Origin: Agarophyton chilense
Taxonomy: Eukaryota; Rhodophyta; Florideophyceae; Gracilariales; Gracilariaceae
DNA length: 64,000 bases
Direction of reading: 5' to 3'
Assembly: GCA_030374765.1 (NCBI GenBank)
Contig: JARGXX010000016.1
Location: forward strand, 186,001 to 250,000
Below are positions 17,975 to 29,452 of this stretch, in pieces. The position numbers were made by a program, and so were the translations under genes. Numbering within the stretch: position 1 is the first letter of the stretch; every line of letters begins with the position of its first letter. Under the pieces are notes generated by a model. It had not been told where the DNA came from and ran no database searches. It saw nothing but the letters and a program-made list of their open reading frames with translations.

Positions 17975-20900
17975 ATGACTCTCCCCGACGACTGTGTGGC
18001 CCCCAGCCAATCCGTCATCTCTCTCTTCGAATCTGTCATCAACTCCTCCTCTCCGACTAATGTTTCGAAGATTGTCACCGAAACCCGCAACCTTCAGCTC
18101 GATTCAGCCTCTCTCGCCAACGCGATTTCTCTCTTTCTAAACATACTCAAGCCCCCGACTGCCTCCGACCCCAACCCTTCTCGCCTCGCCATCTTCCGCT
18201 CAGTCGTCGACGCGCTTCTCTCATCCGGGTTTCTCTCAAACGAAGAGCTTCTGCACGCCTTGGACCAACACGCGTTGGCGATTCTCCACCCCGAAGCCAA
18301 ACACGCCTTTGAGGAAAAGCGAGTGCGAACAAGGATGTGGTTCACACAAACGCGCTATCACCTCTTCCGCGAGGAGTCCGAAGGCTACTCCAAGATGATA
18401 AGCCTTCTTTTCGACTGCATACAGCGCCCGGAGCAGATGACGGTCGAGGCCGCCGTCCCCAAGTGCATGCAGCTCATCTCGCGTTTCAACCTCACGTTTA
18501 ACAAGGTCACTGAGCTTGTCATCGGTGCAGCGGCCGAGTTCATGGACCCTCTGTTGTCGAAGAGCGCGTCTATGCCAATCGACCACCGCCTCCCCCCTCA
18601 TCTCAAGGCCCTGCTGGCCGTCTTCCCGGGGAATCACATCTCCACCGTCGTGGGCGCGATGCTGCAGTTGTTCCACGCCCCACCCAATTCTGCACAGCTC
18701 GCTCCCTCCGCGACCGAGCCGGAAATTGAGCAACCGACTCCCGCCGCCCTACTCGCCACTGTTGCCGTATTAATACGGGAGAAACACATGACCGTCGCTG
18801 ATGTTTGGGGTTACATGTCGCCCATGAACAATGAGGTCTTCAACCAACGCTTCTTGGAGTTCGAAAAGCATCTCATGGAACTCTCTCGCGAGGTGTCATC
18901 GGCGAAGCTCGGCAAGCGCGATATCGGAAACGAGCGATTGAAACCGGCGCCGAACGGACGAGGAGCTAGCGATCGCGACGTGTTCAGCAAATACTCCTTT
19001 GTGGATGCTGGACCGTTGCCCCGGTTTGTATCGCAGAAGCTCCAGTTCATCAACATGCTGGTAGGTCTGGGGAGATGGGATGATGCAATATCTGCCATCC
19101 TTTTATTGCAGGTCGGCAACGTGCAGATTGATATTGCTGCCCATCCGGACATGGCGCACACCCTAACGTCATTGGCCGAAGTCTTGTTGCAACCCCTGTT
19201 TCACAAGACGCACCCCAGTTTGTACCATCACGCCGAATCAGTCACTGAGGCGCTGCATCAGCTGGGGGGAAGGGAGAATGGGTGTCCTGTGCCGCTGGAC
19301 ACGGTTGAGCAGCTGGTATCAGCTGACCCAGATGGACCTGGCGCGGTCGTGCGCCAAATACTAACAGTGCTTGGACCGCACGCGCGACATTCCCCACGGC
19401 TGCTCTTTGCCCTCTGTCGTGTTTTGAAGGGGCGGAGGGAGAAGGAGGCGAACGACATCATGCGCGAAGTGATCCTTCCGGCCTTCTCTCTTCTTCAGTC
19501 AAACACGGGGTTGGCCAACGCCATTTGGGATGTGCTGAAGGAGCTGCCCCACACCACCCGATGGAAGCTGTACGGGTATCTGCAAGACGATGTGCAGAAG
19601 ACCTGTGCAGTATACAAGGTGGTGGCAGAACGTGCTTCATACGAAATGAAGTACTTGTTGAAGCGGCTCACGGTCGACAACGCGAGCACGTTTTTGACTT
19701 CGGTTGCGAAGCTGACTACCGGGCAAGCTCTACCAGCTTTTAATGCAACACTGGACAGAGTTCAAGGCTACCCAGCTGACAGGGTCACCATTTCTCCCGT
19801 AATTGAAGCTTGTCGGAATTGTACCAACCTCGCGATCGACATGTTATTGTATTTGCTTTTGGATCGGATGTCCAATTCGGAAAGGAATCGTCTGAAGGAA
19901 GATGGTGTGAACACAGCGCAATGGTATGCTACCCTATCCTTGTTCCTCGGTATCGGCCTTAGGAAGCTACCAGTAACTTCACAGCAGATTGATGCCGTTC
20001 TTGGCTTTCTGTACACGAAGCTCGTTGTATACGAGGAGGCACTGCTTATGACTGTCCTAAGTGATATTATCAGATGCGTGTCAGATATCGAAACGGATAT
20101 TACCGTCACCACAAGGCAAGCGCAAGCAAAAGGCGGCGGAAAGTACCTCCGGGAAATCGTTTCTGGCTTTTGGGATTGCCTAAAACCTGACCCGCAGTTC
20201 GTCGGGAAAACAATTGATTTCAAGACGGAGCGAGAGCGAAGAGTTTCAACGATTGCTCTCCAAAAAGCATTTGAACGCTCGGGGCTGCATGGACCCATCG
20301 CTATGGTTTTAGGACAGTTCATCAAGAGCACTATCTACCAAGAAGAAGTGCGCTCTATGCCAGTCAAGCTCGGAGCAAATATAGTCGACATGGCCAGAAC
20401 CACCCTAATCCAGCTCTGCAAGTTTTTGGACTTTTCCCCGGTTGGTGTTAGAGAATCTGTTGTGGATCGAAGGAAGTTATGGAAGCCGTTTCATGACATG
20501 GGTATGACACAAATGATTACCAAACTGAACATACCCACGTCTGCCGCAGTCGAGATAATGGGACCCACCCTGAACTTTCTGGATGATGAAGACTCTTCTG
20601 GGAGCGTAAACGAAAGCGCCTCTGTATCAAAAGACAAACCAGATGGTCCTGACAACGACAAGCTCTCGAAGGATGCAGAGGCAGATGCCATGATCATCGA
20701 CAACGAAACTGGTCATAACCGACCTGATGTGCTTCAGTTTGGTTCTGTAATCTCCGAAAAGATGAACGGGGTACTATCGCCTTATCTAATACGCTCGTTT
20801 TGGACACTGCAAATGAGTGAAGTTTCCGTTCCCACCAAGCTCTATGATAGTGAAATCAAGCGGCTTGTGTCCGTGAAGGCGACATGGGAGAAACAATCTG

Positions 20901-23284
20901 ACATCTTTCATCGTCATGGGCACGTGGAGATGGATCGCGTGAATAGAGTTGACATGGAGCTTCGTAGAATTAGAGAATATGTGGAACAATTGCAGAAAGA
21001 ACGCGAGGTTGTGCTACGAAGGAAGTCGCGGATTCGAGAAGAGTTATCATCGAACAAGGCGAAGTTTTCTCTTCTCCCAAACTCTGGGACAGATTCGAAA
21101 GGAACAGTAATAGCATTCATCCAAGAATGCGTGTTACCAAAATGCAAGCTTTCTATTCCGGACGCAATATTCTGTGCTCGATTCGTTGATATGCTTCTAG
21201 AATTGGACATTCCGGCTATGGTTTACACTGAATACTTTGAGATATTTCTGCAAATCGTCCCTCTTGTCTTGCGTGGTTGCTCTGAGAAGGAGGCTCTAGG
21301 CCTCTCTGCACTTGTCAGAGAAGTTTTAGGCACGATGGAAAGATGGAGAAGTAATCGAAAAGTGTTCGAAACAGAAGCGGCTGAAACGAAAATCAATGGC
21401 TTCCAAGAATCTAAAGATGGGGAGAGCAAGGAACCGATGCGACACGAACGGTTTTGTCAATGGCTGTTTGACATTCACGACAGGCTGACAAACGGACTCT
21501 TTGACGTTCTCGCAAGTAATGAGTATCTTCACCAGCGGAACTCTCTGTCCTTATTGGCGAGCGTCATCGACGTATACCCAAAAGTGGTTGAACATGCTGC
21601 AAAGATTGAAGTGCAAATCAAAGAGCTATCGCAATCGAATCTTGAAGACTTGAAGTTAGTTTCCAATGGAGTTCTAGCGAGGCTTCAGGCCGGTAAAGCA
21701 AAGCGGCTACCAAAGCATATCTTCACTTTACAGCCATCCGCTGCCGCGGCAGATGTCAGGAATAGACAGTCTCTTGTACCCAGTGGAAAAGGAAAAGCAA
21801 CTGAGAGCGATACCGGTGGAGCTCAAATTCGCAACAACTCAGGAAACCCATCGGTCAAGCTCGCTAATGGGGAACGCAATAAAGCAGGAGAAAATGAGTC
21901 AAGGCGGGAACCACCTACCAGTAAAGGCGTTGTTGCCAAGCAAGAACCAGTGAAGCTTAATCCGGCGGCAAAAGAGTTTGTACCAGATCAAAACGCAACC
22001 GACAAGAAAGATGGGACGAGCTCTAGCAGCGGGAAGAGAAGTCGGGAAGAAGATACGGCCGGAAACGCAGATGCTGCAAAGCACGGTCAAGCAGAAGGGC
22101 CACCACCAGAAAAGAGGCCAAGAGCTCCCGAAAAAGGGCCGCAGATATCATGTGGCGCAAGCAGTGAAAGACGGAACGATGGGACACAGTCGGCAACCAG
22201 AGATACCAATAGCGATAGACGAACTGCGCCAAACAGGCCAGGTGCAAGACGAGGCGAGGGAAACAGCAGATCGCCGTCAGACCGCGGTATATCTGGCGGC
22301 AAACCACGCAACAGTTCGGACTATAGTTACGGACGTGATGGGAATCGCCCTCCTATTGGCAGGTATGAAAACAATGGGAGAGCAATAGGACCCGGCAATG
22401 GACGAGATGATCGCAAGCTACCACACCAGGATGGGCGAAGAAAAAGCGGGGATCGAATGCCCGAACTGTCTCGCGGAAGTTCTGGAAGTGGAAGACCTCT
22501 GCCACCGAAGCGTGCTCCCGTAGATGATGGAAAGAGACTTGGTCTGAAAAATGAACCGAGACGTGGCATGGATGGCGACAAACGCGAATATGGGAGACCC
22601 AACAATGCTGCCGACCAAAATGATCTTTCGAACAAAGGAATTCATCCCCCAAGAAATGTAAGGAATAGGGATAATAATAGCCGCGACAGAGAAGGACGAT
22701 CGCCTAGGGATTCTCTGCGAACAGATAACGAAGGAGCTCGGCGGAGGGACCACATGGGCCGATATGACTATGGAAACGGTAACAATGTACGCGGCGGTCT
22801 TGGAGATTATAATCGCGGACCCGATGGACGGCCGAACGATGGGAAGGGACCTGGTGAGCATGGGCGCGACATTGGACCAGAAGGTGGTTCAATGAAGCGG
22901 CGACGAGAATACGGACAAAGTCGTGGCGGGTATTACGACGGGGAAGGGCACCGCGGAAAACGCTCTCGCATTGACGACGGCGACAAACGATACGGAAGCG
23001 GATCGAATGATGGGCGGTACGGACGTGCGGGCGGACAGCGGGAATACTCTGGTATGGGTTCAGCTCCGGGTTGGATTGATGATCGGAGAGGGGATGATCG
23101 CAGACGGGATGGACGTGATGGCGGAGCCCCTCCAGTCGGTTGGCAGCCCCGCGGAGGAGACAGAGAGTTTGATCGGAGACGGGATGATAGGGATGATGGG
23201 TATGACCGACGGGACGAGAGGGGAAGGGGCGATCGCCGAGACCGGCGGAACCGCATGGGCGGCATCGGAAGGCGACGCGGATAG
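17975..23284 (+). CDS. THOC2: THO complex subunit 2 (THOC2/Tho2)
   Basis: 1,769 aa in one uninterrupted exon from the first ATG. THOC2 is the scaffold of the THO/TREX complex, which couples transcription to mRNA packaging and nuclear export and limits R-loops. The N-terminal ~900 residues are helical-repeat sequence as in the family. The conserved Tho2 C-terminal domain lies at ~918-1250: IRSFWTLQMSEVSVPTKLYD, a charged coiled coil (VEQLQKEREVVLRRKSRIREE), FIQECVLPKCKLSIPDAIFCARFVDML, a KWH-like CQWLFDIHDRLT and SLLASVIDVYPKVVEHA, all in the order seen in animals and fungi. The last ~500 residues are disordered: Lys/Glu/Pro, then strongly Arg/Gly/Asp-rich (RGD, DRR and RGG-like), comparable to the nucleic-acid-binding tail of yeast Tho2 but longer. 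Confidence 0.92.
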   Translation: MTLPDDCVAPSQSVISLFESVINSSSPTNVSKIVTETRNLQLDSASLANAISLFLNILKPPTASDPNPSRLAIFRSVVDALLSSGFLSNEELLHALDQHALAILHPEAKHAFEEKRVRTRMWFTQTRYHLFREESEGYSKMISLLFDCIQRPEQMTVEAAVPKCMQLISRFNLTFNKVTELVIGAAAEFMDPLLSKSASMPIDHRLPPHLKALLAVFPGNHISTVVGAMLQLFHAPPNSAQLAPSATEPEIEQPTPAALLATVAVLIREKHMTVADVWGYMSPMNNEVFNQRFLEFEKHLMELSREVSSAKLGKRDIGNERLKPAPNGRGASDRDVFSKYSFVDAGPLPRFVSQKLQFINMLVGLGRWDDAISAILLLQVGNVQIDIAAHPDMAHTLTSLAEVLLQPLFHKTHPSLYHHAESVTEALHQLGGRENGCPVPLDTVEQLVSADPDGPGAVVRQILTVLGPHARHSPRLLFALCRVLKGRREKEANDIMREVILPAFSLLQSNTGLANAIWDVLKELPHTTRWKLYGYLQDDVQKTCAVYKVVAERASYEMKYLLKRLTVDNASTFLTSVAKLTTGQALPAFNATLDRVQGYPADRVTISPVIEACRNCTNLAIDMLLYLLLDRMSNSERNRLKEDGVNTAQWYATLSLFLGIGLRKLPVTSQQIDAVLGFLYTKLVVYEEALLMTVLSDIIRCVSDIETDITVTTRQAQAKGGGKYLREIVSGFWDCLKPDPQFVGKTIDFKTERERRVSTIALQKAFERSGLHGPIAMVLGQFIKSTIYQEEVRSMPVKLGANIVDMARTTLIQLCKFLDFSPVGVRESVVDRRKLWKPFHDMGMTQMITKLNIPTSAAVEIMGPTLNFLDDEDSSGSVNESASVSKDKPDGPDNDKLSKDAEADAMIIDNETGHNRPDVLQFGSVISEKMNGVLSPYLIRSFWTLQMSEVSVPTKLYDSEIKRLVSVKATWEKQSDIFHRHGHVEMDRVNRVDMELRRIREYVEQLQKEREVVLRRKSRIREELSSNKAKFSLLPNSGTDSKGTVIAFIQECVLPKCKLSIPDAIFCARFVDMLLELDIPAMVYTEYFEIFLQIVPLVLRGCSEKEALGLSALVREVLGTMERWRSNRKVFETEAAETKINGFQESKDGESKEPMRHERFCQWLFDIHDRLTNGLFDVLASNEYLHQRNSLSLLASVIDVYPKVVEHAAKIEVQIKELSQSNLEDLKLVSNGVLARLQAGKAKRLPKHIFTLQPSAAAADVRNRQSLVPSGKGKATESDTGGAQIRNNSGNPSVKLANGERNKAGENESRREPPTSKGVVAKQEPVKLNPAAKEFVPDQNATDKKDGTSSSSGKRSREEDTAGNADAAKHGQAEGPPPEKRPRAPEKGPQISCGASSERRNDGTQSATRDTNSDRRTAPNRPGARRGEGNSRSPSDRGISGGKPRNSSDYSYGRDGNRPPIGRYENNGRAIGPGNGRDDRKLPHQDGRRKSGDRMPELSRGSSGSGRPLPPKRAPVDDGKRLGLKNEPRRGMDGDKREYGRPNNAADQNDLSNKGIHPPRNVRNRDNNSRDREGRSPRDSLRTDNEGARRRDHMGRYDYGNGNNVRGGLGDYNRGPDGRPNDGKGPGEHGRDIGPEGGSMKRRREYGQSRGGYYDGEGHRGKRSRIDDGDKRYGSGSNDGRYGRAGGQREYSGMGSAPGWIDDRRGDDRRRDGRDGGAPPVGWQPRGGDREFDRRRDDRDDGYDRRDERGRGDRRDRRNRMGGIGRRRG

Positions 23285-23990
23285 GCGTTTTGACTTGAGT
23301 ATCTGTAGTACTTACTGTGACTTAAATGTAAGGTTCGTTTTTATTACGAACAGTAGATTGCCAGCTGTTTTCCTGCGAGACGTTCCGCGAGACACTCCGC
23401 AGAGGTCTTCCTCAGATGGAAAAGTATCGAGACTTACTATTACGATGACGATTTTGGCGGATGTCCGATAACAACCCCGCGGTGTGCAAATTTCGCACTA
23501 CGAAAGTATCCTTATGAGAAACTGATTGGAATTTCAAGGAACGCAGAAGAGGATTTATTTAAGGCGGTCGATTGCCGGCAACGGTGTGCTCCCTTCGTCG
23601 TTAAGCACTGGATCTTCGGACGCAGCTGGTCTTTCTGAGACCTTCTGTGTGCACCCCTCAGCTCAGCTTGGGTGCACGAAAGGATCAGATACTTTCTACC
23701 TTTCACCCTTTCACACTTGGCCAAATAATAATGGGATAACTTGGCGCCTTGGCCTGGAGGCTGCGGGTGATGTTTGCATATGTGACGCTTCAATTGGCTG
23801 ACTGCATGATCTTTAGGTCGCGTTCCTTCAAAGCCCGTGGCAAATACAATTGTAGGTTACACTAAGCAGCCTGAAAGTGAATAGAAACGAGGAATTAGGA
23901 GTTAATCACCAAGAGGCACCCCGTCATGAATTACCCAAAGTTTGGACTCCAACGGCAGACAGCATCTTTCACGACGAGCTCTCTTAGAAT
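23285..23990. other. Convergent intergenic spacer, 0.7 kb
   Basis: Between the 3' ends of THOC2 (plus) and the zinc protein gene (minus). No supported ORF; the two ~90-codon frames at 23512-23801 lie opposite each other and have no recognisable features. Confidence 0.55.
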
Positions 23991-24563
23991 CTAAGAGTCA
24001 TTTGTGCAAGCCATGCATGTGAGATATCCACTTCCCAAACACCGCTTGCAAACCTCGTTCTCTGCAGGGACGTGAGCATTGTTTTCCAACCATGCCATCT
24101 TCGCTGATCGAACCTGTTCCACGCTTTTCCCTCCAATCATCGCCTGGTCACCCTGTTTCATATCGACACTCTCCTTGGTATCAAAGAAAACAGCGCCACC
24201 ACTCATTCGCGCAATCATGCGCTTGGTAGCAAGCACCCGTTTGTGAACACTCAGCCCCCCGCACTGGGAACATTTCAACTTGCCAGTCCCATTACATACC
24301 CTGCATCGCTCCTTCCACGTGCAGTTTCTGGCGTTGTGCCCGGTCTGTCCACACTGGCTGCACCGTTGTTTGTACCATAGCGATGGTCCCGACGAGCAGT
24401 TGCGCACGTTGTGTCCAATCTTTCCACACTTGGAACAGCGGTATATACGCGTTGCGGAACTGCGCGTCTTGCATGATCGCGTCTCATTGCTGGCGCTTGT
24501 CGCGCCTGTTTGTTGCGATGGCGTTGACACTGGTGTGGGTGTGAACGACGGTACTCGCGACAT
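23991..24563 (-). CDS. Zinc-knuckle plus CxxCxGxG zinc protein
   Basis: 190 aa from the ATG at 24563 (the frame extends upstream only to a GTG). Residues 1-40 are Ser/Thr-rich and basic. Two CCHC zinc knuckles follow: C43-x2-C46-x4-H51-x4-C56 (CSKCGKIGHNVRNC) and C68-x2-C71-x4-H76-x4-C81 (CSQCGQTGHNARNC). Next is a DnaJ-type half cluster, CRVCNGTGKLKCSQCGG (C87, C90, C98, C101), and at the C-terminus a second half, CKRCLGSGYLTCMAC. The two CxxCxGxG halves could jointly bind zinc as in BSD2-like chaperone-type proteins, while knuckles usually bind single-stranded RNA or DNA. I know no named family with this order. The Ser/Thr/Arg-rich N-terminus could be a plastid leader, but this is weak. It is the last host-type gene before the repeat-rich region. 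Confidence 0.7.
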   Translation of the reverse strand: MSRVPSFTPTPVSTPSQQTGATSASNETRSCKTRSSATRIYRCSKCGKIGHNVRNCSSGPSLWYKQRCSQCGQTGHNARNCTWKERCRVCNGTGKLKCSQCGGLSVHKRVLATKRMIARMSGGAVFFDTKESVDMKQGDQAMIGGKSVEQVRSAKMAWLENNAHVPAENEVCKRCLGSGYLTCMACTNDS

Positions 24564-25652
24564 TTTCGCGAAGGAGATTACGGGCCGCACTGCGCCTTCG
24601 GACACATATGAGTGTGAGATATTTACGCCTGACCCGAATCACTTGAAAAAACGTGACCCCAATTTGTGAAAATAGCATGTTTTCACCCGAGTGCACCCAC
24701 ACACATTGCGCAACACGCACCAAAAACGGCATCTCGTGTGAAGGGGGGGCCTAAATACGGGACACTTGGACTAGCATACAGTACATGAACCGCTTCTCGT
24801 GGTCCAATCAAGTTCCTTCTAAGAACGTGGAGAGGCCACACATCTCTTTCAGTGTGCATGTCAGGCTGACAGTGGTACTTGCGTCAGAGGCCCGCTTGGG
24901 CCGCACTTGTGGACCACATAGGTAGTTAGAATTTTACTTAAGCTCCTAATGAGCTCGCTAGTGATCTGACCCATGTGGGAGACAAGACACAAGGAATAAA
25001 GAAGATAAGCAGTTAAGGTAACACGATTGTTCGTGCCCGGCTGCGTACAGAGGCTGTTGTCAGCTCTGGTCTTCTACATCCTTGTTCTTACAACTTATCC
25101 TACGACCTTCCAGGTTTTCTATCGATACCGTGCCGGACCGCGCTTACCGCCGTGCCGACGCAAAGGACCCGCCAGCAAAGAGATCGTCATTCAAATTCCA
25201 GAATTTGAAACAAAACGCCTTTCCAACGGGTGGTTCAGGTAGGAAACACTATCTAGCCGTCGTCCTATCGTGGCAGCGTCACGCAGTAGAACCATCGTAG
25301 AGCGCGTGCGAAATCAGAAAGCGGGACAATGTAACCCTCATAGAGGCTAAATGCGACAAAAGGCCAAATTTGACAAGCAATCCTGAGCCAGCCGGTCCCA
25401 ACTCGGAGTCTCCTTCCATCACCATATTCTCTCAGTATCGCCCTTTCCATCACCCCTCTACGTTACCGCAAACATTAGAGAGTGGAGTGCAAACCATATT
25501 TTGCCATGCCGGAGTCCATGCGTCGGCAAACTGCTCGACGCAAAGGAGGTGAGAAATGCCATGAGAGAGCGTCCGCAGCTCGCCAACACGCAGTTACACT
25601 CCTTCGGCAGAAAAAACTGGTCTTTCTCATTGTGTAACAGTGCAGTTTTTCA
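24564..25652. other. Edge of the gene island; no gene seen
   Basis: Base composition falls from GC-rich to roughly balanced in this kilobase. Short ORFs (for example 25027-25242) show no recognisable protein. Part of it may be the 5' untranslated or terminal region of the transposon remnant that follows, but no terminal repeat was identified. Confidence 0.5.
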
Positions 25653-27116
25653 ATGACAATATTTTATCGCCTACGCAGAGCTCTAATCAATAGGAATAGA
25701 GCAATATTATCTAAACTGCTTGACCCCATCAAACACCATGCTGGAAAGCAAACAATCTTGTCTCGTGCCGAAGAAAATATGATAGTTGAGCGTGTCAAAC
25801 ATTCTGCAGAGCGCAGTTTCGCCCTCGACGCCAGACACATGAAGCAATACATGGCACAAATAGCCAATGATAGACGCAAAACCTACAAGAACTGCGTTCC
25901 ATCCGATGCAGCATTAAGGTCCCTTCGGTCAAGAAAACCAAAAATTACATACCGGAAACCAGAAAACAATGCCCACACGTACTTCGCTGGAGAGCAAGTA
26001 GATCATGTTCAGATACTTGTAGATCATTTGAAAGACCTAAAGAAGAAACATCCTAGCATTTTTCAAGACCCCAGCCGCGCATAGAACCTGGACGAAATCG
26101 CCGTTAATTCCAAGTATGGAAAACGGGTCAAGGTCTCCACAACTGCTTACTCCAATCTAAAAGAGAGACGTCACAACATCAAAGACAATGGTGCACATCT
26201 CACAGCCGTCATTATTGCCTCAGCATCTGGGTTCGTTGCACAACCTTTCTTTGTAGCGGCTGGGAGAAAAGTCTTGTCGAGCTGAAAACTGCCAATTACT
26301 GCTGATATAAAAGCCGTACCGCCACACTCTCTTCATTGGATGACATCTTTCGAATGAATTACCGGGAACACTCGAGTAGTTTGTTATAATAAGAGATCGA
26401 TGACTAGGGAAATAATTCCCGAACTCATGGCTCATTTCAACCAATTTTGCAAACATTTGGTGGACGATTTCCTTTTCTTACTGCTTCTCATACATATTCA
26501 TAGCTCTCAAAAAGGCGACTAGTGGATTCGGTACTGCCAAGAGGCCAATATTCTATTTTTCCAACTTCCAGCCAACACCTCTCCTTTTCTGCAACCTTGT
26601 GACGCTCACATCAACAAAACTTTCAAGGAAACAACCAGAGAGGTCAGAGACATGCTACAACAAACCGGATTATACAGCTCGGCAAACATTTCCTTCAAAT
26701 TGAAACTTGCTGTCGCCGGAGCTTTGGCTCTCACCTCAGGTTTGTGGCCGATGAACTTTCAATTCTTCGAAAGTTTGCTAAAGAGACTCAGAGACTCCCG
26801 TAGAGTCTCAGATTGTGACCCAACCTCGAGTACAAACGTGTCGACGATGAATCTTAGAAAGAGTGATAGAGTCGTGTACGCGAGATTTAAGGATATTATT
26901 GAGAACGAAAAGTGTCCCACTGTCTGCAGGCGTTGCTCTTGTCGAACAAGCTCTGCAAAAAAGTCGCTAAACGCATCGAATTTTGTAATATACCACTCCG
27001 CTAAAGGTCTCGATCTGTGTAATGAGGAACAACGCTGTTTGTTCATCCGGTACACCTGCTCAATTTTTGACGAAGCGCAAAGTGTTGAAGAATATTATCA
27101 ACTTGAACCCTGCTGA
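25653..27116 (+). pseudogene. Decayed pogo/Tigger-like DNA transposase (DDE_1, CENP-B type)
   Basis: One reading frame carries transposase signatures for 1.46 kb but is broken by stops at 26082 (TAG), 26283 (TGA), 26355 (TGA) and 26520 (TAG). The N-terminal part has a helix-turn-helix region (LSRAEENMIVERV... to KKHPSIF). After the first stop comes NLDEIAV, corresponding to the first catalytic Asp of DDE_1 transposases, then RRHNIKDNGAHLTAVIIASASG and QPFFVAAG, and later a CQEANILFFQLPANTSPFLQP block matching the 'LPPNTTH.LQPLD' region around the last catalytic Asp. The C-terminal part (from 26652) continues in the same frame. No terminal inverted repeats or TA target duplication were located. 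It is an old inactive copy. Confidence 0.72.
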
Positions 27117-29452
27117 GAAGCGAAGAGCACGTATGGCGCAAACAAATAAAAGAGGTGGACTTGAAGACACTGGTTTAACTCTGAACATTCGGGAAAGCAA
27201 TGACGGAGATGAAATTGATGACGTCCCCTTGTTGGATCTTTGGAGGAGGAGGAACCAGATGTTCAACGGCGGTGGGAAGGAAAAAATATTGGCAGCAGAT
27301 GCCGCACCGGCGCTACTGGGCTTGGCTTATCGACGAGAATGACATAAGTAGGTCAGCGTGGGTAGAGGAAGGTTTGTAAAATTAGGCCTTGTATGCTTTT
27401 CAGAGCTGTTTGTGTAGGACAACGCTTGGAGCGGAGACACCACGAAGATGTTCGGGATCTTCCTCTCTTGAGAGACACGCTCCAGGCGGAGGAGACGCGT
27501 CCCAGCGGAGCACAGAAACAGAGCCACTCTGGAAAGGCACGACGAAGTCAGGTGTAAGACCGAGGCCAATCCGGTGGGATATACCTAGAGTCTTTGGGTG
27601 GGCACGGCACAGTCCGGGGTGTGACCAATCCTAGGCGGAGCGGTACCACGGCGATTGTCGGAAAAGGAGCGAGGAAACACTCGTATGAGGTGGACGAGCG
27701 AGGTGAGTGAGGCGGTCACTCACGAGAGCCAAAAAGAAGAACAAGAGGAAAACGGGGGCGAAACCCTATACAGAGGCGAGACTACGACAAGTGTCGGCGA
27801 TTTAAATATGAACCCACGGTGGTGGTAGCACTCTGGTTGACAGAGGGTTGGATGAACTAACGTGCAACGGGCGCTGAGGCAGTATGCGGTCAAGGCGCGC
27901 CGAAGGCGAAAATTTCAGAGCCAAGACTCCCTCCTTGGGATCTCCCAAGAGGGTGTTTACTGGGGAGCAGTGCTCAACCTCCTAAGTAGTGTGGTGCGCG
28001 GCCCCTGACAGTGGGCGCGCCCCCGAAAATTAGACACTAAATAGCGATAGCGTAGCTAAATAAATACTAAATAATACTAACCATTAGGTAGAATCTGGGC
28101 TACGTGTGGCATGCCTCGCACTCGAGCGTCGGCATCCGTGCAGTCCACGTGTTCCACCAGTGTGCACCTCCGGTCCTAACCGGCCGTCGGCACGCAATAG
28201 CGGTATAGCTTGTCATAGACCAAGCTAGTCCTCAAGCGAGCGAAATCTCTAAGTCCTGGGAAGAAACCCCATTGAACGGCATTGCCCTTCAGTTTGGATG
28301 CATAGATTTCAAAAAATCTGCAATTCTGTGTGCGTACAGTTGGGTTTGAACAGCAGCAAATCATTATCGAATGAAGCCCCCCGGGAGGGTTACCTCGTTC
28401 TCCATGTGGACCGACGATGTTCCCACTGGCCGCTCCGGGGTTTTTTACAAGTCCCGGGAGCCAGACGTGCGATATCCGACAGCACTTCGTATTGGCACAC
28501 GTGTCGTATGTTGTCGATTTTAGGATGAACACACCCTCTCTTGGCCGGCGGCAGTCGTTGTCAACACATTACAACGATAGCGGCCAAGTTGTATACAACC
28601 CACGAACGCTATCGCCGCGCCGCGCTTCACCACGTTAAACGTGCGCTTTCTAACTGCTTCGCGTTTCTACTGCGGTTTTTTGTGCTTGTTATTTCAATAG
28701 TGAAGCTCCTCGATCCAAAGATCGTTGAGTGCTTGGTGGAAGAAAGGCATACACTTTTGAACAAACAGGTGAGCAAGGACGACAATAGTCGGTCCCTTGG
28801 TCTATTGATCGCTGGGGGCTCAGTCGTCCAACGTAAATGAAAGCTAAAAAACTACAAATAGCAATAAGGCCTGGAATTCTCACGCGACAGCGACAAACAC
28901 ATATTTCCTAAAGCCACCGACGTCCTTACGCGATGGAGAAGTTGAAAAGATGATGAAACGATGCCAAGTAAGCCTTATTTCAGCGGCAAAGAGTGCTCCC
29001 GCTCCATCCTGGTATCAGTTGCCAGACGGCAACTCGTTCCTCGTGTAGCACGGTAGAGTACTTGTGATGCAACTAGACCGAGTAAAAGGGTCTCAATATG
29101 CGACATTTCCGGAAGTTGCTACAGGGCTAATCAGTCGCTCATACAACTTCTATTCTATGATAAACGCCATGATCAAGAAAACTTTCCAAACCATGAGCGC
29201 AATGATTCTGCGTCCAAAACGGATTAAACCAGAGGTTCTTCACTACACGACGTAGTGATAATTCGTTTGAAATCTAGTTATTCTTTAAACCTATATAGTT
29301 ACCCTATTGAAAGCCTTATAAAAAAAGGGGAACATGGAAGAGGATTTAAGGATTAGTAGAGCTGAAATCGGTGGGTGCGAAAGGTATCTTCTCGAAAACT
29401 TCGATGGAGATAGTACACTTTTTCGCACCCACATTTCGCCAGTCTTGGAAGT
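27117..29452. other. Repeat-derived region without a recognisable gene
   Basis: Includes a purine-rich, GC-rich stretch at about 27600-28020 with a hairpin-forming sequence at about 27931-27955 (TTGGGATCTCCCAA core), and several short frames on both strands. None shows a known domain. It may be the untranslated part of an element; the type cannot be told. Confidence 0.45.

Noticed and set aside
28960-29030. TGGTATCAG near 29010, similar to plant initiator-tRNA primer sites
   Set aside because: No LTR end precedes it and the following bases do not match; a nine-base match is expected by chance.
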